Assembly (NCBI RefSeq): GCF_019448235.1
Contig: NZ_CP080409.1
Span: 620,001-684,000 of the forward strand
Source of the DNA: Nocardioides panacisoli
Lineage (GTDB): Bacteria; Actinomycetota; Actinomycetes; Propionibacteriales; Nocardioidaceae
Length of the DNA: 64,000 nucleotides
Direction of reading: 5' to 3'
This document shows, piece after piece, positions 60,123 through 64,000 of the stretch (positions are counted from its first letter, which is position 1; each line of letters starts with the position of its first letter). The position numbers and the translations under genes are program-made. The notes under the pieces are model-generated. The model did not search any database and was not told the DNA's origin. It was given only the letters and a program-made list of their open reading frames with translations.

Positions 60123-61228
60123 CGATCCTGTTCGGTGGGGGACTGGCGCTGCTGGTGTCCCTGCTCGGCACCCGGGTGGCGATCAACCTCTTCACCCGGC
60201 TGGGCTACGGCCAGGAGATCCGGGAGGACGGTCCGACCACCCACCACACCAAGCGGGGGACGCCCACGATGGGGGGCGTGGTGGTCATCATCGCCACCCT
60301 GATCGGCTACCTCGGGGCGAAGGTCCTCGACTCGATCCGGCTCGGCGACGTCGCGCTGCCCTCCGCCTCGGCCTGGCTGCTCCTGCTGGCGTTCGTCGGC
60401 ATGGGGCTCGTCGGGTTCCTCGACGACTTCATCAAGGTCTTCAAGCAGCGCAACCTGGGCCTGCGCAGCAAGGCGAAGATGATCGGCCAGACGGTCATCG
60501 CCGTCACCTTCGGTGCGCTCGCCCTCTCGCCCTGGCTGGAGGACGAGAACGGTCGCCGGCCGGCCTCGGAGAAGGTGTCCTTCCTGCGCGAGATCGACTG
60601 GCTGGCGCTGCCGACCGTCCTCGCCGTCGTGCTGGTCTGGTTCTTCCTCACCGGCTTCAGCAACGCCGTCAACATCACTGACGGGCTCGACGGCCTCGCC
60701 GCGGGTGCGAGCGTGCTGGTGTTCGGTGCCTACACGCTCCTCAACATCTTCCAGAACCAGAACTTCTGCCAGAGCGACCCGAGCCCCGCCTGCTACAACG
60801 TGCGCGACCCCCTGGACCTCGCGATCATCGCCGCCGCGATCGGTGGCGCACTGATCGGCTTCTTGTGGTGGAACGCCTCGCCGGCCCAGATCTTCATGGG
60901 CGACACCGGTTCGCTCGCCCTCGGCGGTGCGCTGGCGGCGCTGGCGGTGCTCACCCGCACCGAGCTGCTGCTGGTGATCCTCGGTGGCCTGTTCGTGCTG
61001 GTCACGATGTCGGTGATGGTCCAGGTCACCTGCTTCAAGGTGACCAAGCGGTTCACCGGCGTCGGTCGACGGGTCTTCCGGATGACCCCCATCCACCACC
61101 ACTTCGAGATGCTCGGCTGGGAGCAGGTCACGATCGTGATCCGGTTCTGGATCATCTGCGGCCTCTTCGTCGCCGTCGGCATCGGGCTGTTCTACGCCGA
61201 CTGGGTCGCGCTCGGGGGAGCGGGATGA
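60116..61228 (+). CDS. mraY: phospho-MurNAc-pentapeptide transferase MraY
   Basis: 370 residues with ten membrane segments. Catalytic and metal motifs: THHTKRGTPTMGG, FLDDFIKVFKQRNLGL (Asp pair), SNAVNITDGLDGLAAG, FMGDTGSLALGG and TPIHHHFE. Makes lipid I from undecaprenyl phosphate. Start GTG 60116 overlaps the murF stop by 7 bases. Confidence 0.97.
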   Translation: MLAILFGGGLALLVSLLGTRVAINLFTRLGYGQEIREDGPTTHHTKRGTPTMGGVVVIIATLIGYLGAKVLDSIRLGDVALPSASAWLLLLAFVGMGLVGFLDDFIKVFKQRNLGLRSKAKMIGQTVIAVTFGALALSPWLEDENGRRPASEKVSFLREIDWLALPTVLAVVLVWFFLTGFSNAVNITDGLDGLAAGASVLVFGAYTLLNIFQNQNFCQSDPSPACYNVRDPLDLAIIAAAIGGALIGFLWWNASPAQIFMGDTGSLALGGALAALAVLTRTELLLVILGGLFVLVTMSVMVQVTCFKVTKRFTGVGRRVFRMTPIHHHFEMLGWEQVTIVIRFWIICGLFVAVGIGLFYADWVALGGAG

Positions 61229-62694
61229 GTGCCCTCGACGCCACGACGCTGGGCCGCCACGACCGGTGGGACGGCGTCGACGCGACCGTGGCCGGCTTCG
61301 GGGCGAGCGGGTACGCCGCGACCGACAACCTCGGTTTCCTGGGAGCGACGGTGACGGCGCTCGCGGAGTCGGCCACCGAGGCGCAGCAGGAGCAGGCCGA
61401 CCTCATGCGCACCCTCGGCGCGCGGGTCGAGATCGGTCCGGGAGCCACCGAGGTGCTGCCCGACCCGTGCGACGTCCTGGTCGTCTCACCCGGGTTCCGG
61501 CCGGACTCGCCGCTGGTCCGCCAGGCCGAGGAGCGCGGCGTACCGATCTGGAGCGAGCCCGAGCTCGCCTGGCGACTGCGTGACACCGAGCGCCCGGCCC
61601 CGTGGCTGGCGGTCACCGGCACCAACGGCAAGACCACCACCGTGCAGATGCTGGAGTCGATCCTGCGCGCCGCCGGCCTGCGGACGGTCGCCGCCGGCAA
61701 CGTCGGCCTGCCGCTGACCGAGGCCGTGATGGACCCGGCGGCGTACGACGTCCTCGCGGTCGAGCTCTCCAGCTTCCAGCTGCACTTCGCCGACACCCTG
61801 GCCGCGGAGTCGGCAGCGGTGCTGAACCTCGCCGAGGACCACGTCGACTGGCACGGCTCCTTCGACGCCTATGCCGCCGACAAGGGCCGCATCTACGAGC
61901 AGGTCTGGAACGCGTGCGTCTACAACGCGATGGACCACCGCACCGAGGAACTCGTGCGCGAGGCCGACGTCGTGGAGGGCGCCCGGGCCGTCGGCTTCAC
62001 CCTCGAGGTGCCACAGGTCGGCATGCTGGGCGTGGTGGAGGACATCCTGGTCGACCGCGCCTTCGTCGAGGAGCGCGCCACGAGCGCCGCCGAGCTGTGC
62101 ACGATCGCCGACCTGGCCTCGCCCGCTCCCCACTTCGTGCAGAACGCGCTCGCGGCGGCGGCCCTCGCGCGTGCCCACGGCATCAGCCAGTCCGCGGTCC
62201 GGGAGGGGCTGCGTGCGTTCCGACCCGACGGTCACCGCATCGAGCTGGTGGCCAGCGGGGACGGCATCGACTGGATCGACGACTCCAAGGCGACCAACCC
62301 GCACGCGGCCGCCGCCTCCCTGGCGGCGTACGAGCAGGTGGTGTGGGTCGCCGGGGGGCTCGCCAAGGGTGCGCGGTTCGAGGAGTTGGTCCAGCGGGCC
62401 CGTCAGAGCCTGCGTGCGGTGGTCCTGATCGGCCGCGACCGGGCCGTGATCGCCGAGGCGCTGGAGCGACACGCACCCGATGTCCCGGTGATCGAGGTCG
62501 ACGCCGGGGAGACTGGCACGGTCGACGGTGCCGGCCTGATGGCGCGTGTCGTCGGGGCAGCGGCCGAGGTCGCCCGGACGGGCGACACCGTGCTGTTGGC
62601 CCCGGGATGCGCATCCATGGACCAGTTCGCCGACTACAAGGCCCGGGGCGACGCGTTCGCAGCGGCGGTCCGGGCGGCCATCGCACGGCAGTGA
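61225..62694 (+). CDS. murD: UDP-N-acetylmuramoylalanine D-glutamate ligase MurD
   Basis: 489 residues. N-terminal Rossmann domain (TVAGFGASGYAATDNLGFLG), ATP loop AVTGTNGKTTTVQMLES, NLAEDHVDWHGSFDAYAADK and DDSKATNPHAA for the C-terminal domain. Adds D-Glu to UDP-MurNAc-L-Ala. ATG 61225 overlaps mraY (ATGA). The length is slightly above average. Confidence 0.97.
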   Translation: MSALDATTLGRHDRWDGVDATVAGFGASGYAATDNLGFLGATVTALAESATEAQQEQADLMRTLGARVEIGPGATEVLPDPCDVLVVSPGFRPDSPLVRQAEERGVPIWSEPELAWRLRDTERPAPWLAVTGTNGKTTTVQMLESILRAAGLRTVAAGNVGLPLTEAVMDPAAYDVLAVELSSFQLHFADTLAAESAAVLNLAEDHVDWHGSFDAYAADKGRIYEQVWNACVYNAMDHRTEELVREADVVEGARAVGFTLEVPQVGMLGVVEDILVDRAFVEERATSAAELCTIADLASPAPHFVQNALAAAALARAHGISQSAVREGLRAFRPDGHRIELVASGDGIDWIDDSKATNPHAAAASLAAYEQVVWVAGGLAKGARFEELVQRARQSLRAVVLIGRDRAVIAEALERHAPDVPVIEVDAGETGTVDGAGLMARVVGAAAEVARTGDTVLLAPGCASMDQFADYKARGDAFAAAVRAAIARQ

Positions 62695-62818
62695 GGGACG
62701 CCCACCGGGCCCCTGAGGACGAGGAGGGGACGCCATCACCATCGCGAACCCCGAGTCGGCACGCCGTCGCTGGCGCCTCCCGACCCCGCCCGCTCGCCGC
62801 ACCGACGGGCCGGCCTGG

Positions 62819-63991
62819 TTGGCTGCGGCACGCGCCGCCCTCGACCGGCCGCTGACGACCTACTACCTGCTGCTGGGCGCCACCGCTCTGCTGCTCACCA
62901 TCGGGCTGATCATGGTGCTCAGCGCCTCCAGCGTGTGGTCCTACACCCAGTTCGACGACTCCTACGTCACCGTGCGCCGTCAGCTGATGTGGGTGGCTCT
63001 GGCGATCCCGTGTGCCTGGGTGGCGTCACGGCTCCCGATCCGCACCATCCGGCGCCTGGCCTATCCCGCGTTCGCGTTCTCGCTGGTGCTGCTGGCGTTC
63101 ACCGCGGTGATGGGCGTGGCGGTCTCGGGCAACACCAACTGGCTCCAGCTCGGGCCGGTCCGCATCCAGGCCTCCGAGATCGCCAAGCTGTCGCTGGTGA
63201 TCTGGGCGGCCCACATCTACGCCAACAAGGAGCGACGCCTGCACCGGCTGCACCACGTCGTGGTGCCCGTGGTGCCCGGCATGCTCCTGGCGACCGGCCT
63301 GGTCGTCGCCGGCCGCGACCTCGGCACGGCCCTGGTCTTCCTCGGCATCCTCGCGGGCATGCTCTGGGTCGTCGGGGCGCCCGCCCGGTTCTTCGTGGTC
63401 TGCCTCGGAGCAGCCGGAGCAGCCGCCGGCGCCCTCGCCATCACCAACACCGAGCGGATGGCGCGCATCACCACCGTGCTCGACCCGTTCGCCGACTACC
63501 ACGGCACCGGCTGGCAGCCCGCCCACGGCCTCTACGCCCTGGCCAGTGGCGGCATCTTCGGAGAGGGCATCGGCGCCAGCCGTCAGAAGTGGGGCCAGCT
63601 GCCCGAGGCCCACACCGACTTCATCTTCGCCGTGCTCGGTGAGGAGCTCGGGCTGGCCGGCACCCTGCTGGTCATCGGACTCTTCCTCGTCATCGCCTAC
63701 GGCACGCTCCGCGTCGCCCGGCAGACCGAGGACTCCTTCGTCCGCTTCGCCTGCTTCGGCGTGGCCATCTGGCTGGTCGGCCAGATGATGATCAACGTCG
63801 GCATGGTGCTCGCGCTGCTGCCGGTCATCGGCATCCCGCTTCCCCTCGTCTCCTACGGTGGTTCCAGCCTGGTGCCGACGCTGGTCGGTCTGGGCATGGT
63901 GATCGGTTTCGCGCGCCGCGAGCCGGCCGCGGCCCGGGCACTGGCCCAGCGCCGGCGTACGCGCCCGGCGGGGCTGTCGGCCCGACGGTGA
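62819..63991 (+). CDS. ftsW: septal peptidoglycan glycosyltransferase FtsW
   Basis: 390 residues from TTG 62819, ten membrane segments. SEDS motifs: NWLQLGPVRIQASEIAKLSL, DLGTALVF, PEAHTDFIFAVLGEELG (catalytic-site Asp) and GIPLPLVSYGGSS. Polymerises glycan from lipid II with FtsI. The start is doubtful: no ATG or GTG occurs in frame, yet GAGGAGGGG stands just before in-frame ATC codons at 62735 and 62741, which would add 28 residues (IANPESARRRWRLPTPPARR). The next gene, expected murG, is beyond the window. Confidence 0.95.
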   Translation: MAAARAALDRPLTTYYLLLGATALLLTIGLIMVLSASSVWSYTQFDDSYVTVRRQLMWVALAIPCAWVASRLPIRTIRRLAYPAFAFSLVLLAFTAVMGVAVSGNTNWLQLGPVRIQASEIAKLSLVIWAAHIYANKERRLHRLHHVVVPVVPGMLLATGLVVAGRDLGTALVFLGILAGMLWVVGAPARFFVVCLGAAGAAAGALAITNTERMARITTVLDPFADYHGTGWQPAHGLYALASGGIFGEGIGASRQKWGQLPEAHTDFIFAVLGEELGLAGTLLVIGLFLVIAYGTLRVARQTEDSFVRFACFGVAIWLVGQMMINVGMVLALLPVIGIPLPLVSYGGSSLVPTLVGLGMVIGFARREPAAARALAQRRRTRPAGLSARR

Positions 63992-64000
63992 GGCCCGGCC

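Overview
This 64 kb window is very GC-rich chromosomal core DNA from an actinobacterium, most likely of the Nocardioidaceae (Nocardioides-like). The evidence is the gene content and order: a class II DAHP synthase near pknL and its Rv2175c-type partner, the split aa3/bc1 respiratory loci (ctaC-ctaD-ctaF and ctaE-qcrC-qcrA-qcrB), an exonuclease/UvrC-type fusion beside an NlpC/P60 hydrolase (compare Rv2191/Rv2190c of Mycobacterium), and a dcw cluster preceded by DUF3040, transglutaminase, DUF58 and MoxR genes. Coding density is high, overlaps of the ATGA/GTGA type are common, and no gap without a gene exceeds 300 bases. I saw no tRNA or rRNA gene, insertion sequence, prophage or CRISPR array.

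Layout. 1-2500: aromatic entry enzymes (the C-terminal end of a class II DAHP synthase and a complete class I DAHP synthase) with a threonine aldolase between them. 2628-4424: endonuclease IV and an MpaB-type oxygenase-like protein. 4425-4622: a repeat-rich spacer with a 33-bp perfect inverted repeat and a duplicated pknL 3' end. 4623-8036: PASTA kinase PknL, divergent from an operon of its Rv2175c-like partner, a barnase-like RNase and a barstar-like inhibitor. 8087-14022: glycerate kinase, a DUF4334-alcohol dehydrogenase pair, ErpA, an adenosine kinase-like protein, and a TusA-cysteine desulfurase pair. 14116-24153: the cytochrome c oxidase and bc1 genes, an L,D-transpeptidase, and a five-copy 32-bp repeat array. 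24164-29134: a receiver-like protein, trpD, a stand-alone RAM protein, the exonuclease/GIY-YIG fusion, a Cys-rich small protein and an NlpC/P60 endopeptidase.

29181-42377: two membrane-associated metalloproteases followed by a Tad/Flp pilus region: TadE, two Flp pilins, a LuxR/histidine kinase two-component system, TadC, a VWA-TadB fusion, CpaF, CpaE and CpaB. No prepilin peptidase is present. 42568-48166: a phytoene-desaturase-like flavoprotein, a YbaK protein, and a cassette headed by a perfect LexA box that encodes a HEPN protein, a methyltransferase and DNA polymerase IV, then DUF3040. 48284-52822: transglutaminase, DUF58 and MoxR on the minus strand. 53116-63991: the dcw cluster mraZ, a 54-residue membrane peptide, rsmH, ftsL, ftsI, murE, murF, mraY, murD and ftsW, ending just before the expected murG.

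Most of the window is housekeeping. The accessory interest lies in the noncoding repeats (4448-4635 and 18536-18703), the SOS-headed HEPN-methyltransferase-polymerase cassette, the RNase-barstar pair joined to the PknL partner gene, and the Tad region with a VWA-TadB fusion and a built-in two-component system.
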